A stretch of 64,000 nt of DNA from Sphingomonas ginsenosidivorax (GCF_007995065.1 NZ_VOQR01000001.1:623001-687000); one strand, 5' to 3'; numbered from the stretch's first letter, positions 17,026 through 25,410 are shown. Numbers and translations: made by a program. Notes: generated from the letters alone by a model not told the origin.

Positions 17026-18777
17026 TCAGGCGGCGATGTCGTACGGCTTGATGTCGCCGCTGAGATACAGGTTGCGCGCCTTGGTGCGGCTGAGCTTGCC
17101 AGAGCTGGTGCGCGGCAGCGTGCGCGGCGGGATCAGTTCGATTACGCAGTTCATCCCCGTCACCGACCGCACGCGGTCGCGGATCTCGTCGCGCAGGCGT
17201 GTGCGTTCCGCCTCGTCGGAACTGCGGCACTGGACGAGCACCGCGGGGGTTTCCTCGCCGCCCGGCGTGGTGATCGCGAACGCGGCGATGTCGCCGGCCT
17301 TGAACCCCGGCAGCTGCTCGACCGCCCATTCGATGTCCTGCGGCCAGTGGTTGCGGCCGTTGACGATGATCATGTCCTTGGCGCGGCCGACGATGTAGAT
17401 ATAGCCGTCGGACATGTAGCCCATGTCGCCGGTGTCGAGCCAACCGTCGGACATGCAGGCCTCGGTCGCGGCGTCGTCGCGGAAATAGCCGACCATCACC
17501 GACTTGCCCTTGCACCACAGCTTGCCGATCGCGCGCTCGGGCAGGGGGGTGCCGTCCTCTTCGCGGATCTCGACGACCATGTCGCGCACCGGCTTGCCGC
17601 AGTTGACGATCGCGCGGTAGCGCTGCGGGCGGTCCTTGCCGTGCGCGCCGCCCGAGAGCTGGGTCTCCTCGACCAGCTCGACGCGGATGCCTTCGCCCGG
17701 CGGCATCAGCGAGACCGCGAGCGTCGCCTCGGCGAGACCGTAGCTCGGCAGGAACGCGCTGGCCTTGAACCCGGCGTCCGCGAACGCGTCGACGAAGCTC
17801 TGCATGACGTCGGGGCGGATCATGTCGGCGCCGTTGCCCGCCACCCGCCAGCGCGACAGGTCGAAGCGGTCGCTCGCCTTGGTCTGGCTGGAGATGCGGC
17901 GCGCGCAGATGTCGTAGCCGAAGGTCGGCGAATAGCTGAGCGTGGTGCCGTCGTTGCGGCTGATCAGGTCGAGCCAGGCGAGCGGACGGCGCGCGAAATC
18001 CTCGGTCTTGAGGTAATCGGTCGAGACCTGGTTCGCGATCGGCGACAGGAAGCAGCCGACCAGTCCCATGTCGTGGTACCAGGGCAGCCACGAGACGCAG
18101 CGATCGGTCTCGCAGACCGCCATGCCGTGGCTGTGCGCGGCGAGGTTGTTGAGCAGCGCGGCGTGCGTGATGACCACGCCGTGCGGGAAACGGGTCGATC
18201 CGCTGCTGTACTGGAGATAGGCGATGTCGTCGGGGCTCGCCTTGGGCAGCGTGGCCTTCGGGGCCTCCCCCTGCGCGAACGCCGACCAGTCGATGCCCTC
18301 GACGCCGGCAAGCCGGGCCGCCTCGCTCGCCATCTGCGCGAGTTCGGGCGGGAAGATCAGCATCTTGGGGTCGCAGCTGGTGAGCTGGACACGGAGCTGT
18401 TCGATATAGGATTCGCGACCGCCGAACGAGGCGGGCAGCGGCAGCGGCACCGGCCATGCGCCGGCGTACACGACACCGAAGAACAGCGCGGCGAATTCGG
18501 GGCCGGTCTCGGCGACCAGCGCGATGCGATCCTTGGGCACGACGCCTGCCGCGATCAGCCGGTCGGCCATCGCCAGCGCGTCGGCGTGCAGCTCCGCATA
18601 AGGGTAGGGCCGCGCGAGCGTGCCGCGCGCGTCGTGGAAGTTCAGCCCGCGCACGCCGGTCGCGGCATAGTCCAGCGCCTCACCCAGCGTACCGAAGTCG
18701 GCGAACCGGCGCGGCAGCGCGTCTGCGGTCGGGGTGGTGCGGATGGGATCCGCAGTGCTCACCGAGAGGTTGGTCAT
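17026..18777 (-). CDS. Fatty acyl-AMP ligase (FAAL)
   Basis: This ANL-superfamily enzyme of about 583 residues activates fatty acids as acyl-adenylates for transfer to an acyl carrier protein. Motifs are the P-loop-like YLQYSSGSTRFPHGVVITH, DTGDMGYMSDGYIYIVGRAK and GRNHWPQDIE, the last diagnostic of the FAAL branch, plus the adenylation lysine in TSSGKLSRTKA. I choose the ATG at 18777 because AGGGA lies just upstream; 18798 would add 7 residues. No polyketide synthase, acyl carrier protein or sphingolipid gene is adjacent, so the acceptor is unknown. It is divergent from recX. Confidence 0.85.
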   Translation of the reverse strand: MTNLSVSTADPIRTTPTADALPRRFADFGTLGEALDYAATGVRGLNFHDARGTLARPYPYAELHADALAMADRLIAAGVVPKDRIALVAETGPEFAALFFGVVYAGAWPVPLPLPASFGGRESYIEQLRVQLTSCDPKMLIFPPELAQMASEAARLAGVEGIDWSAFAQGEAPKATLPKASPDDIAYLQYSSGSTRFPHGVVITHAALLNNLAAHSHGMAVCETDRCVSWLPWYHDMGLVGCFLSPIANQVSTDYLKTEDFARRPLAWLDLISRNDGTTLSYSPTFGYDICARRISSQTKASDRFDLSRWRVAGNGADMIRPDVMQSFVDAFADAGFKASAFLPSYGLAEATLAVSLMPPGEGIRVELVEETQLSGGAHGKDRPQRYRAIVNCGKPVRDMVVEIREEDGTPLPERAIGKLWCKGKSVMVGYFRDDAATEACMSDGWLDTGDMGYMSDGYIYIVGRAKDMIIVNGRNHWPQDIEWAVEQLPGFKAGDIAAFAITTPGGEETPAVLVQCRSSDEAERTRLRDEIRDRVRSVTGMNCVIELIPPRTLPRTSSGKLSRTKARNLYLSGDIKPYDIAA

Positions 18778-18887
18778 CGCAGTCCCTGTCTTCGTCAATA
18801 GCGCCGCTGCGCAACGCGCGGCGCCAGAAAATGGCCCTGACAGACCGTGGCGTTCAATTTCGGCTGTCAGTGTGGCACAATGATGGC

Positions 18888-19439
18888 GTGACCTTTAACC
18901 AAAGCAAAGCCGCGCGCGAGCGTCGCCCCATCCCGCCGCTCGACGCCGCCGCGCTCGAGCGGCTGGCGCTTCGCTATGTCGAGCGCTTCGCGACCTCGCG
19001 CGGCAAGCTCACCGAGTATCTGGTGCGCAAGATCCGCGAGCGCGGCTGGGAGGGCGAGCCGGCCGATCCCGCCGCGCTCGCCGAGCGGATGGCAGGGCTG
19101 GGCTATGTCGACGACCGCGTGTTCGCCGAGGCGAAGGCGGCGGCGATGCAGCGCCGCGGGCTCGGCGGCCGCCGCGTCGCGGGCGCGCTGCGCGAGGCGC
19201 GGATCGACGAGGCGGATACCGATGCGGTGGCGCCGGCGATCGCCGATCGCGCGGTGACGTCCGCGCTGGCCTTTGCACGCCGCAAGCGGATCGGGCCCTA
19301 TGCGCTGGACGAAGCCGACCGCGTGCTGCGCGAGAAGCAGATCGGCGCGATGATCCGCGCCGGGCACGGCTTTGCGCTGGCGCGGCGAATCGTCTCGTCG
19401 CCGCCGAAGGACGATGTCGACGAGAAAGATTTTGAATGA
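18888..19439 (+). CDS. recX: RecX-family regulatory protein
   Basis: This 183-residue helical protein has RecX three-helix repeats: ALRYVERFATSRGKLTEYLV, YVDDRVFAEAKAAAMQRRG and GGRRVAGALREARIDE. RecX proteins bind RecA filaments and limit strand exchange. The start is GTG at 18888; the longer open frame to 18456 runs antisense through the FAAL gene and is not real. recA is not adjacent, so this is either a free-standing recX or a RecX paralogue. The promoter must lie in the 110 bp shared with the divergent FAAL gene. Confidence 0.8.
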   Translation: MTFNQSKAARERRPIPPLDAAALERLALRYVERFATSRGKLTEYLVRKIRERGWEGEPADPAALAERMAGLGYVDDRVFAEAKAAAMQRRGLGGRRVAGALREARIDEADTDAVAPAIADRAVTSALAFARRKRIGPYALDEADRVLREKQIGAMIRAGHGFALARRIVSSPPKDDVDEKDFE

Positions 19440-19501
19440 CTATATCCCAAGTCGTTGCGGGTTCGACGAACCATGCTAGCTAGGGGGCAAGGGGTGGTAA
19501 G

Positions 19502-20083
19502 ATGCGTAGCGAAACGCAAGCGGACAATGAGCAGCCGGGCGGCGCCATAGCCATGGGCGCGGCCGGGAGCAGCGACGCGCGGGCGGCGTCCGGCACGATC
19601 AAATGGTTCGACGTCACACGCGGGTTCGGCTTCGCGGTGGCGGACGATGCGGACGTCGGCGACATCCTTGTCCATTTCTCGGTGCTGCAACCCCATGGTC
19701 GCCGCAGCCTGCCCGAGGGCGCTCGGGTCGAGACCCTCGTCGTCCAGCGTGGCCGCGGCTTCCAGGCGCGCGAGATCGTGTCGATCGATATGTCCGGTGC
19801 GGTCGAGGAGGCGTCGCGCACCCCCGGCGCGACCGATCGCGTCGACCCGGCATTGCTGGTCGCCGATGCCGGGCCGTTCGAGGCGGTGACGGTCAAGTGG
19901 TTCAACCGGCTCAAGGGCTATGGCTTCCTGGTCCGCGACAGCGACGGCAGCGATATCTTCGTGCATATGGAAACGCTGCGCCGCGGGGGTATCGAGACGG
20001 TCGAGCCCGACCAGCCGCTGCGCGCGCGGATCACCGACGGACGCAAGGGTCCGCTCGCGGTGGCTGTCGAAGAGGGATTCTGA
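19502..20083 (+). CDS. Double cold-shock-domain protein
   Basis: This 193-residue protein has two cold-shock domains. The first (about residues 30-95) contains [19 protein letters not shown] and DILVHFSVL; the second (about 125-190) contains [19 protein letters not shown] and [10 protein letters not shown], the RNP1 and RNP2 nucleic-acid-binding motifs. Such double proteins are typical of alphaproteobacteria and bind single-stranded nucleic acid. A purine-rich site (GGGGTGGTAAG) precedes the ATG. Its stop overlaps the start of the DUF192 gene (TGATG), implying translational coupling. Confidence 0.92.
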   Translation: MRSETQADNEQPGGAIAMGAAGSSDARAASGTIKWFDVTRGFGFAVADDADVGDILVHFSVLQPHGRRSLPEGARVETLVVQRGRGFQAREIVSIDMSGAVEEASRTPGATDRVDPALLVADAGPFEAVTVKWFNRLKGYGFLVRDSDGSDIFVHMETLRRGGIETVEPDQPLRARITDGRKGPLAVAVEEGF

Positions 20084-20583
20084 TGATCGTATCGATGAAG
20101 GCGGCGCTGGCGGCGCTGCTGCTGGTTGGCGCGGGTGGCGTCGCGGTGGTCGCGACGCGTGGCGGCGACACCGAACAGGCCGCGGTGCGGACGATGCCGC
20201 TGAGCATCACCAGCACCAACGGCGCGCACGCGTTCACGGTCGAGATCGCCAAGACGGCGGCCGAACAGGAGCGCGGGCTGATGTACCGCACCGACCTGAA
20301 GCCCGATGGCGGGATGATCTTCTGGCCCTATCCGGCGGGCGGCGGGGCCCCGCGCGACGCAGCCTTCTGGATGAAGAACACGCCGAGCCCGCTCGACATC
20401 GTCTATATCCGCCCCGACGGGACGATCGCGCGGATCGCGGAGAACACCGTGCCGTTCTCGGAGACGCCGATCCCGTCGGGCGAGCCGGTCGGCGCGGTGC
20501 TGGAGATCATGGGCGGCAGGGCGGCGGCACTCGGTATCGCCGAGGGCGACCGCGTGACCTGGGCCGGCGGGCCGAAGGGGTAG
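20083..20583 (+). CDS. DUF192 exported protein
   Basis: This 166-residue protein has an N-terminal membrane anchor or signal (MKAALAALLLVGAGGVAVVA) and a DUF192 domain with the family landmarks EQERGLMYRTDL, MIFWPYPAGG, FWMKNTPSPLDIVYI, and the C-terminal VLEIMGGRAAALGIAEGD. The family is widespread and has no proven function. Coupling to the cold-shock gene by a TGATG junction is seen in other alphaproteobacteria. A family B palindrome follows closely and probably ends or processes the transcript. Confidence 0.85.
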   Translation: MIVSMKAALAALLLVGAGGVAVVATRGGDTEQAAVRTMPLSITSTNGAHAFTVEIAKTAAEQERGLMYRTDLKPDGGMIFWPYPAGGGAPRDAAFWMKNTPSPLDIVYIRPDGTIARIAENTVPFSETPIPSGEPVGAVLEIMGGRAAALGIAEGDRVTWAGGPKG

Positions 20584-20592
20584 GGCGCTTCC

Positions 20593-20714
20593 GATCCTCC
20601 CCCGCCAGCGGAAGGTGGCAGGCGCAGCCTGACGGAGGGCGGACAGGGTAACCGCTGTTTCGTGTCCTCCCCCTCCGTCACCTTCGGTGCCACCTCCCCT
20701 GGCGGGGGAGGATC
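20593..20714. repeat. Dispersed palindrome, family B
   Basis: Outer arms GATCCTCCCCCGCCAGCGG and its near complement frame an inner pair based on GGTGGCAGGCGCAGCCTGACG and CCGTCACCTTCGGTGCCACC. Compare 8221-8342. It fills most of the gap between DUF192 and the NDUFA12 gene and ends 60 bp before the latter. Confidence 0.85.
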
Positions 20715-20773
20715 CGTGGGGCGGTAACAATAACCAATTGCCGCCCGGCAGCCTTCGGGTTAAGCGCACGGCC

Positions 20774-21166
20774 ATGGGCTTCCTCGCATCGACCTTCACC
20801 TGGTGGAACGGCGCCACCCTTGGCACCAAATTCGGCCTTCGCGGCAAGGCGAAGATGGGGGAGGATGCGGCCGGCAACCTCTATTACGAGGGTGGCAAGG
20901 ACACCAACGGCAACCCGCGGCGCTGGGTGATCTATTCGGGGTCGAACGACGCGAGCCGCGTGCCGCCGCCGTGGTTCAGCTGGTTGCATCACCAGGTCGA
21001 CGACGTGCCTGACCGCGCGCTGCCGCCGGTCCGCAGCTGGCAGAAGCCCGCGCTCGCCAACCAGACCGGTACCGCGCTCGCCTATCGCCCTGCCGGCGCG
21101 CTCGAAAAGGGCGGCACCCGCGCCGCCGCGACGGGCGATTACGAAGCGTGGACGCCCGAAGGATGA
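20774..21166 (+). CDS. NADH:ubiquinone oxidoreductase accessory subunit, NDUFA12 family
   Basis: This 130-residue homologue of the mitochondrial B17.2/NDUFA12 complex I subunit is found in alphaproteobacteria. Family landmarks are TWWNGATLGTKFGL, GNLYYEGGKDTNGNPRRWVIY, the SRVPPPWFSWLHHQVDDVP core and the C-terminal YEAWTPEG. The subunit sits on the peripheral arm of complex I at the inner membrane. Its stop overlaps the next ATG (ATGA), coupling it to DUF2155, an arrangement common in this class. Confidence 0.93.
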   Translation: MGFLASTFTWWNGATLGTKFGLRGKAKMGEDAAGNLYYEGGKDTNGNPRRWVIYSGSNDASRVPPPWFSWLHHQVDDVPDRALPPVRSWQKPALANQTGTALAYRPAGALEKGGTRAAATGDYEAWTPEG

Positions 21167-21807
21167 CACGCTGGATCGCCGCGGCCGTGTTGGTCGCGGT
21201 GCTCGGGCTCGGTGGCTGGTTCGGCTATCGCGCCTGGACCGGCGACCGCCCCACGACGGTCGCCGCGCGGCAGGACCTGCCGATGGCAGACGAAAGCGCG
21301 GATTCCTCGGTCGAGACGATAGATACCGCCAGCGCGACGCTCGCGAACGGCGGCACCCCGATGGCACAGCGCGTCGCGGTGATCGGCCTGCTCAACAAGC
21401 GCAACGGCGAAACCCGCGACATCACGTTGAAACCCGGCCAGGCGACCCGGCTCGGTGACGTCGTGCTTCGCCTGCGCGCCTGCGAGCGGACCGCCCCCTG
21501 GGAGCCCGAGCAGTTGACCGGCGCATTCGTCCAGGTCGTGGTACGCGGCATCGACAAGAAGTGGCGGCGGACGTTTTCGGGCTGGTTGTACAAGGAGCGC
21601 CCCGCGCTGAACGCGGTCGAGCACCCGATCTACGACGTCTGGACCAAGAGTTGCGCGATGACCTTCCCGGCGACCGGGCCGGACACGACGTCGGCGTCCG
21701 AGGCGGCGCCGGCCAAGCGGTCGAGCGCGAAGAAGTCGCCCGCCGCCGAGGTCGAACCAGACGCCCCCACGACGCCGTCGAGCGCGGCGGAGAGCAACGC
21801 CACGTAA
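21163..21807 (+). CDS. DUF2155 envelope protein with overlapping C-terminal tail
   Basis: This 214-residue protein has an N-terminal membrane segment (MTRWIAAAVLVAVLGLGGWF) and a DUF2155 domain (about residues 60-165: LNKRNGETRDITLKPGQATR, VVLRLRACERTAPWEPEQ, TFSGWLYKERPALNAVEHPIYDVWTKSC). Function is unknown; the gene usually accompanies the NDUFA12 gene. The last roughly 60 residues are Ser/Ala/Thr-rich with no conserved character and lie wholly over the 3' end of the convergent aat gene. That tail probably arose by read-through into the overlap. Confidence 0.85.
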   Translation: MTRWIAAAVLVAVLGLGGWFGYRAWTGDRPTTVAARQDLPMADESADSSVETIDTASATLANGGTPMAQRVAVIGLLNKRNGETRDITLKPGQATRLGDVVLRLRACERTAPWEPEQLTGAFVQVVVRGIDKKWRRTFSGWLYKERPALNAVEHPIYDVWTKSCAMTFPATGPDTTSASEAAPAKRSSAKKSPAAEVEPDAPTTPSSAAESNAT

Positions 21808-22349
21808 TCGGCGCGCGCGATCTCGACCGCGCCCAGCGAGGCGAGGTGCGCGGTCTGGAACTGGCAATCGAGCAGCGTGAACCCGCCTGCCTTCAACCGC
21901 GCGACCAGCGAGGCGAGCGCGACCTTCGACGCATCGGTCGCACGGCTGACCATGCTCTCGCCGAAGAACGCGCGGCCCAGCGCGAGGCCGTAGAGCCCGC
22001 CGACCAGCCGATCGCCGTCCCAGCATTCGACCGAATGCGCGAACCCCATGGCGTGCAGAGTCAGGAAGACGCGCTCGATCCCGGCGTTGATCCAGGTGTC
22101 GGGGCGTCCCTCGACGCTTTCGGCGCACAGCTGCACGACCTGTTCGAACGCGGTGTCGACGGTGACGCGGAAGCGATCGGAGACGACCCGCTTCCTGAGC
22201 GACTTCGACAGGCGGAAACCGTCGAGCGGCAGGATCGCGCGGCGGCGCGGTTCGACCCAATAAACGCTGGCCGCGTTGCGATCGTCGGCCATCGGGAACA
22301 CCCCGACCGAATAGGCACCGAGCACGAGTTGCGGGTCGAGCATCTCCAT
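21630..22349 (-). CDS. aat: Leucyl/phenylalanyl-tRNA--protein transferase
   Basis: This enzyme of about 239 residues adds Leu or Phe to proteins with N-terminal Arg or Lys, marking them for ClpAP. Family landmarks are LVLGAYSVGVFPMADDR, YWVEPRRRAILPLDGFRLS, DTWINAGIERVFLTLHAMGF, GLYGLALGRAFFGESMVSR and LLDCQFQTAHLASLGA. The start at MEMLDPQ overlaps the ParA gene stop (TGATG); the upstream extension lies inside that gene. The final 178 bp overlap the DUF2155 gene on the other strand. The C-terminal block (DFFALDRLAGA, SGPVAGKVIAQLL) looks like genuine coding sequence of the sphingomonad type. Confidence 0.92.
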   Translation of the reverse strand: MEMLDPQLVLGAYSVGVFPMADDRNAASVYWVEPRRRAILPLDGFRLSKSLRKRVVSDRFRVTVDTAFEQVVQLCAESVEGRPDTWINAGIERVFLTLHAMGFAHSVECWDGDRLVGGLYGLALGRAFFGESMVSRATDASKVALASLVARLKAGGFTLLDCQFQTAHLASLGAVEIARADYVALLSAALDGVVGASGSTSAAGDFFALDRLAGAASDADVVSGPVAGKVIAQLLVQTS

Positions 22350-23053
22350 CAGGCGATCCGGTGCTCGATCGCGCGCCACAGGTCGGCAAAGGCCTGTGCG
22401 GCGGGGGAGCGCGGTGCAGACACGCCGACGGGCTTGCGTTTCGCCGCCATCCCCTCGATCGCACTCGCCATCGGGATCACCGGCCAGCCGGGTTCGGCCG
22501 CGAGCGCCTCGGCATGCAGCGCGCGGCGGCGATCGACCATGACGTGGACCGGCATCAGCGGCGCTCGCCCACCGAGATGGCGGACGACTTCGGCATAGGC
22601 GCGCTGCGCGAGCGGCGAGGGGATCACCGGGATGACGATAAGGTCGGCGGCGCGCATCACCTGGTCCGCAGTCTCGGTCAGCCCGGGCGGACGGTCGAGG
22701 ATGACGCGGTCATAGCCCTTGAGCTCTGCGAGCAGCTTGGCCAGCCGCTTCTTCTTGTCGAGATCGTGGAACAGCTGGTCGAGCCGGCGGAGCGAGGCAT
22801 CGGCGCCGATCAGGTCGAGCTTCGGGTAGCGCGTCGGCCGGGCCTGGCTGGCGACCGAGACGTCCTTCGAGAATACCGCCTGCGCCTGGTCGCGGTTGGT
22901 CCCGCCGAGCAGCCAGGTCGCCGCGGCCTGCGGGTCGAGATCCCAGAGCAGCGTGCGACGTGCCGACAGCGCGGCCGCGCACCAGGCCAAATTGACCGCC
23001 AGCGTCGTCTTCCCGACGCCGCCCTTCAGGCTGTAGATCGCGATGGTGGCCAT
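22349..23053 (-). CDS. Orphan ParA/MinD-family ATPase
   Basis: This 234-residue deviant Walker ATPase has Walker A SLKGGVGKTTLAVNLAW and A' LLWDLDPQAAATW; a Walker-B-like VILDRPPGLTE has Arg where Thr or Cys is usual. The length is that of short ParA proteins; no ParB, parS or min partner is adjacent and it lacks the length of MipZ. The start is the ATG at MATIAIYSLKGG. It is coupled to aat by a TGATG junction, so the two are co-translated although no functional link is known. It may position a protein complex rather than DNA. Confidence 0.82.
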   Translation of the reverse strand: MATIAIYSLKGGVGKTTLAVNLAWCAAALSARRTLLWDLDPQAAATWLLGGTNRDQAQAVFSKDVSVASQARPTRYPKLDLIGADASLRRLDQLFHDLDKKKRLAKLLAELKGYDRVILDRPPGLTETADQVMRAADLIVIPVIPSPLAQRAYAEVVRHLGGRAPLMPVHVMVDRRRALHAEALAAEPGWPVIPMASAIEGMAAKRKPVGVSAPRSPAAQAFADLWRAIEHRIA

Positions 23054-23161
23054 GACGTGCAGCGTGCCGCCCGGCGGCGGCTTAGGCAAGCGGCGCACGC
23101 AAAAACGGCCGACGGGAGTACCGCCGGCCGGATAGGACTTGTGGGATCAGACCGTCGCCGA

Positions 23162-23545
23162 TCAGGTGTGGCAGGTCTGGGCCGCCTTGCCCGGCTGCGT
23201 CAGGACGACTTCGCTGTCGCCACCGGTCATCGACCAGCCGCCCTCGGCGGTCTTCGCCGCACCGGCAGCCTCGGCGACCAGCTTGGTTGGCGTGCCGTCC
23301 TGCTTGGTCTTCACGACGGCCTGCTTGTCGCCTTCGAAGAAGGTGACATAGACAAGCGTGTTGTCCTTGCAGCGCAACGTCTTTTCCGACTTGATCGCCG
23401 GCGGCAGCTCGACGGGGGCCGCGTTGGCGAGCGTGTTCGCCATGGGGTCCGGATTGCTGTCCAGCACCTCGGGTGCGGCAGGCTTGGAGTTGCAGGCAGC
23501 CAGCACGAGCAGCGCGGCGACGGCGGTCATGGGAAGGGTTTTCAT
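23162..23545 (-). CDS. Small lipoprotein, MliC-like lysozyme-inhibitor fold
   Basis: This 127-residue protein has a lipoprotein signal: MKTLPMTAVAALLVLAAC, the lipobox LAAC giving a lipidated Cys18. The mature part has paired cysteines (LRCKDNT and QTCHT) and the strand pattern of the membrane-bound lysozyme inhibitor MliC (VYVTFFEGDKQAVVKTKQDG, then WSMTGGDSEVVL). The signature loop of MliC is only loosely kept, so the assignment is tentative; membrane-anchored in the periplasm is the safer statement. It is monocistronic, with cysK divergent. Confidence 0.62.
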   Translation of the reverse strand: MKTLPMTAVAALLVLAACNSKPAAPEVLDSNPDPMANTLANAAPVELPPAIKSEKTLRCKDNTLVYVTFFEGDKQAVVKTKQDGTPTKLVAEAAGAAKTAEGGWSMTGGDSEVVLTQPGKAAQTCHT

Positions 23546-23802
23546 AGCGGGACCGGGCTTCGCGCATGCAGCATGGAGCGTCAAGATGGTTTACCTTCGC
23601 ATGACCATATTCGGACGCTACGGCATCGGCCAGCCGCGCGGGAAACGGAGCCATGCGTGCGACCGGCCGATGCGGACCGGCGACGGGATGATGCCTGACC
23701 CATCCTACCGGACTGGTTCGGGCATCCGTAGTGACGGAGGGCTTTTCGCGGCGAAAGCTTAGCTCGCTTGTCGCCGGGCGCATGCCGCGCCATCTAGGCC
23801 TG

Positions 23803-24771
23803 ATGCATACGACATCCGACACGCTGGCCTTGATCGGCAACACTCCGCTCGTCCGGCTCAAGGGGCCGAGCGAGGCGACCGGCTGCGACATCTTCGGCAA
23901 GTGCGAATTCACCAACCCCGGCGCGTCGGTGAAGGATCGCGCCGCGCTGTACATCGTCGAGGACGCCGAGGCGCGCGGCATGCTGCAGCCGGGCGGGACG
24001 ATCGTCGAGGGCACCGCGGGCAATACCGGGATCGGCCTCGCGCTGGTCGCCAACGCCAAGGGCTACAAGACAATCATCGTCATGCCCGAGACGCAGAGCC
24101 GCGAGAAGATGGACACGCTGCGCGCGCTGGGCGCCGAGCTGGTGCTGGTGCCCGCCGCGGCCTTCTCCAACCCCGGCCATTTCGTCCACACCTCGCGGCG
24201 GATCGCCGAGGAGACGCCGGGCGCGATCTGGGCCAACCAGTTCGACAACATCGCCAACCGGCGCGCGCATATCGTTGGTACCGCCGAGGAGATCTGGGCG
24301 CAGATGGACGGCCGCGTCGACGGCTTCACCTGCGCGGCGGGCACCGGCGGCACGATCGCGGGCGTGGGGCTGGGGCTGAAGGCGAAGGACGAGAGCGTCT
24401 GCATCGCGCTCAGCGATCCGCACGGCGCGGCGCTGTACAATTACTATGCGCATGGCGAGCTGAAGGCCGAGGGGTCGTCGGTCGCCGAGGGGATCGGGCA
24501 GGGGCGGATCACCGCCAATCTCGAGGGCGCGCCGATCGACACGCAGTTCCGCCTGTCCGACCGCGAGGGCATGGAATGGGTGCATCGGCTGCTCGACGAG
24601 GAGGGGCTGTGCCTAGGCCTGTCGTCGGGGATCAACGTCGCCGGGGCGGTCGCGCTGGCGCGGCATCTGGGCCCGGGAAAGCGGATCGCGACGATCCTGT
24701 GCGATACCGGATTCCGCTATCTTTCCACGCTTTACGACCCGGAATGGCGTGCGGCAAAGGGTCTGGATTGA
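23803..24771 (+). CDS. cysK: Cysteine synthase-type PLP enzyme
   Basis: This 322-residue type II PLP enzyme makes cysteine from O-acetylserine and sulfide. Landmarks are LALIGNTPLVRL, the PLP lysine in NPGASVKDRAAL, EGTAGNTGIGLALVANAKGY (the asparagine loop), the phosphate-binding GTGGTIAG, and the C-terminal LCLGLSSGINVAGAV. The start MHTTSDTLALIGN is the conserved one; the longer frame begins before any homology. Among paralogues it resembles the CysK-like group annotated as cysteine synthase A in alphaproteobacteria, but substrate choice cannot be fixed from sequence. Confidence 0.88.
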   Translation: MHTTSDTLALIGNTPLVRLKGPSEATGCDIFGKCEFTNPGASVKDRAALYIVEDAEARGMLQPGGTIVEGTAGNTGIGLALVANAKGYKTIIVMPETQSREKMDTLRALGAELVLVPAAAFSNPGHFVHTSRRIAEETPGAIWANQFDNIANRRAHIVGTAEEIWAQMDGRVDGFTCAAGTGGTIAGVGLGLKAKDESVCIALSDPHGAALYNYYAHGELKAEGSSVAEGIGQGRITANLEGAPIDTQFRLSDREGMEWVHRLLDEEGLCLGLSSGINVAGAVALARHLGPGKRIATILCDTGFRYLSTLYDPEWRAAKGLD

Positions 24772-24818
24772 GGTTCGGTCGACAATCGCGCGACAGTCGG
24801 GTATCTCCGCGCGACAAG

Positions 24819-25085
24819 ATGAAGCCGAAACAGAATCTTTCCCAGAGCATGCAGCGTGCCAAGGTCGGCATGATCGGGCTCGCTGTCATCGTGCTGATGA
24901 TCGGCCTGGCGGGTGCGATCATCGGGTCGGCCACGCGCGAGCGGCCGGTGCAGGCCGCCGGCGCCGCGCAGCCCGACGTCGTCGCGAACATGGCGGTCTC
25001 CAACAGCGTCGACGCCGACCGCACTGGCGAGCCGCTGGCGCAGATGGGCGTCGCGCCCAGTGCGAACACGCAGGCGGCGCAGTAA
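24819..25085 (+). CDS. Small single-pass membrane protein, unknown
   Basis: This 88-residue product is MKPKQNLSQSMQRAKVGMIG followed by a hydrophobic helix (AVIVLMIGLAGAIIGSA) and a soluble Ala/Ser/Asp tail (QPDVVANMAVSNSVDADRTG). The basic N-terminus before the helix suggests an inside-N orientation with the tail in the periplasm. No family recognised. It follows cysK by 47 bp and is followed by a GC hairpin at 25148. Confidence 0.55.
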   Translation: MKPKQNLSQSMQRAKVGMIGLAVIVLMIGLAGAIIGSATRERPVQAAGAAQPDVVANMAVSNSVDADRTGEPLAQMGVAPSANTQAAQ

Positions 25086-25147
25086 GCCGGGAAATTCGGG
25101 GATATGCCTCCATCCCCGTCCTCCTACCTCGTTCCGGACGTCCCGTT

Positions 25148-25168
25148 CGTCCCCGTTTGCCGGGGACG
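25148..25168. terminator. GC hairpin after the small membrane protein gene
   Basis: CGTCCCCG, loop TTTGC, CGGGGACG: a perfect 8-bp stem 62 bp after the preceding stop. No T-run follows, so it could be a terminator of the upstream unit or part of the mraZ control region. Confidence 0.4.
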
Positions 25169-25250
25169 GGGCGGTCGTGCCCGTCGGGATCGCGGTTTTC
25201 CGGGCACCGAACCGTGGCGGTTGGACATTTCCCCGGACTGGCAGGCGAAA

Positions 25251-25300
25251 ACCCAGTAAATCCCCTTAATTCCCCGAATCTCCCGTTGCGTCCCGTGATC
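25251..25300 (-). promoter_or_regulatory. Predicted MraZ operator: five CCC boxes at exact 10-bp spacing
   Basis: CCC triplets start at 25252, 25262, 25272, 25282 and 25292, four of them as TCCC. On the minus strand this reads as GGG(G)A boxes with 10-bp period. MraZ proteins are known to bind direct TGGGN repeats separated by 5 bp (10-bp period) upstream of mraZ. Spacing and position fit; the orientation is opposite to that known in Escherichia coli and the flanking base differs. Confidence 0.55.
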
Positions 25301-25410
25301 GCTGTGATAGACAGAGATTAACACAGGGGCACGCTCTATCGTTTGCTGACGCAGGCACCGGAATCGCGACGAAGGTCGTGTTTCGGAACGAGAAAGCGCG
25401 CGCGCCATGC

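Larger units (their letters stand above)
25086..25410. promoter_or_regulatory. 325-bp dcw promoter region upstream of mraZ
   Basis: This gap holds a GC hairpin (25148-25168), an array of CCC boxes (25251-25300) proposed as MraZ operator, and a possible -35/-10 pair (TTGCGT at 25286 overlapping the array, TAGACA at 25308). The 100 nt after it would be the mraZ leader. I see no gene in it. Confidence 0.5.

Noticed and set aside
22350..22379. Longer aat start at 22379
   Set aside because: It lies inside the ParA coding region; the TGATG junction at 22349 gives the usual family N-terminus.
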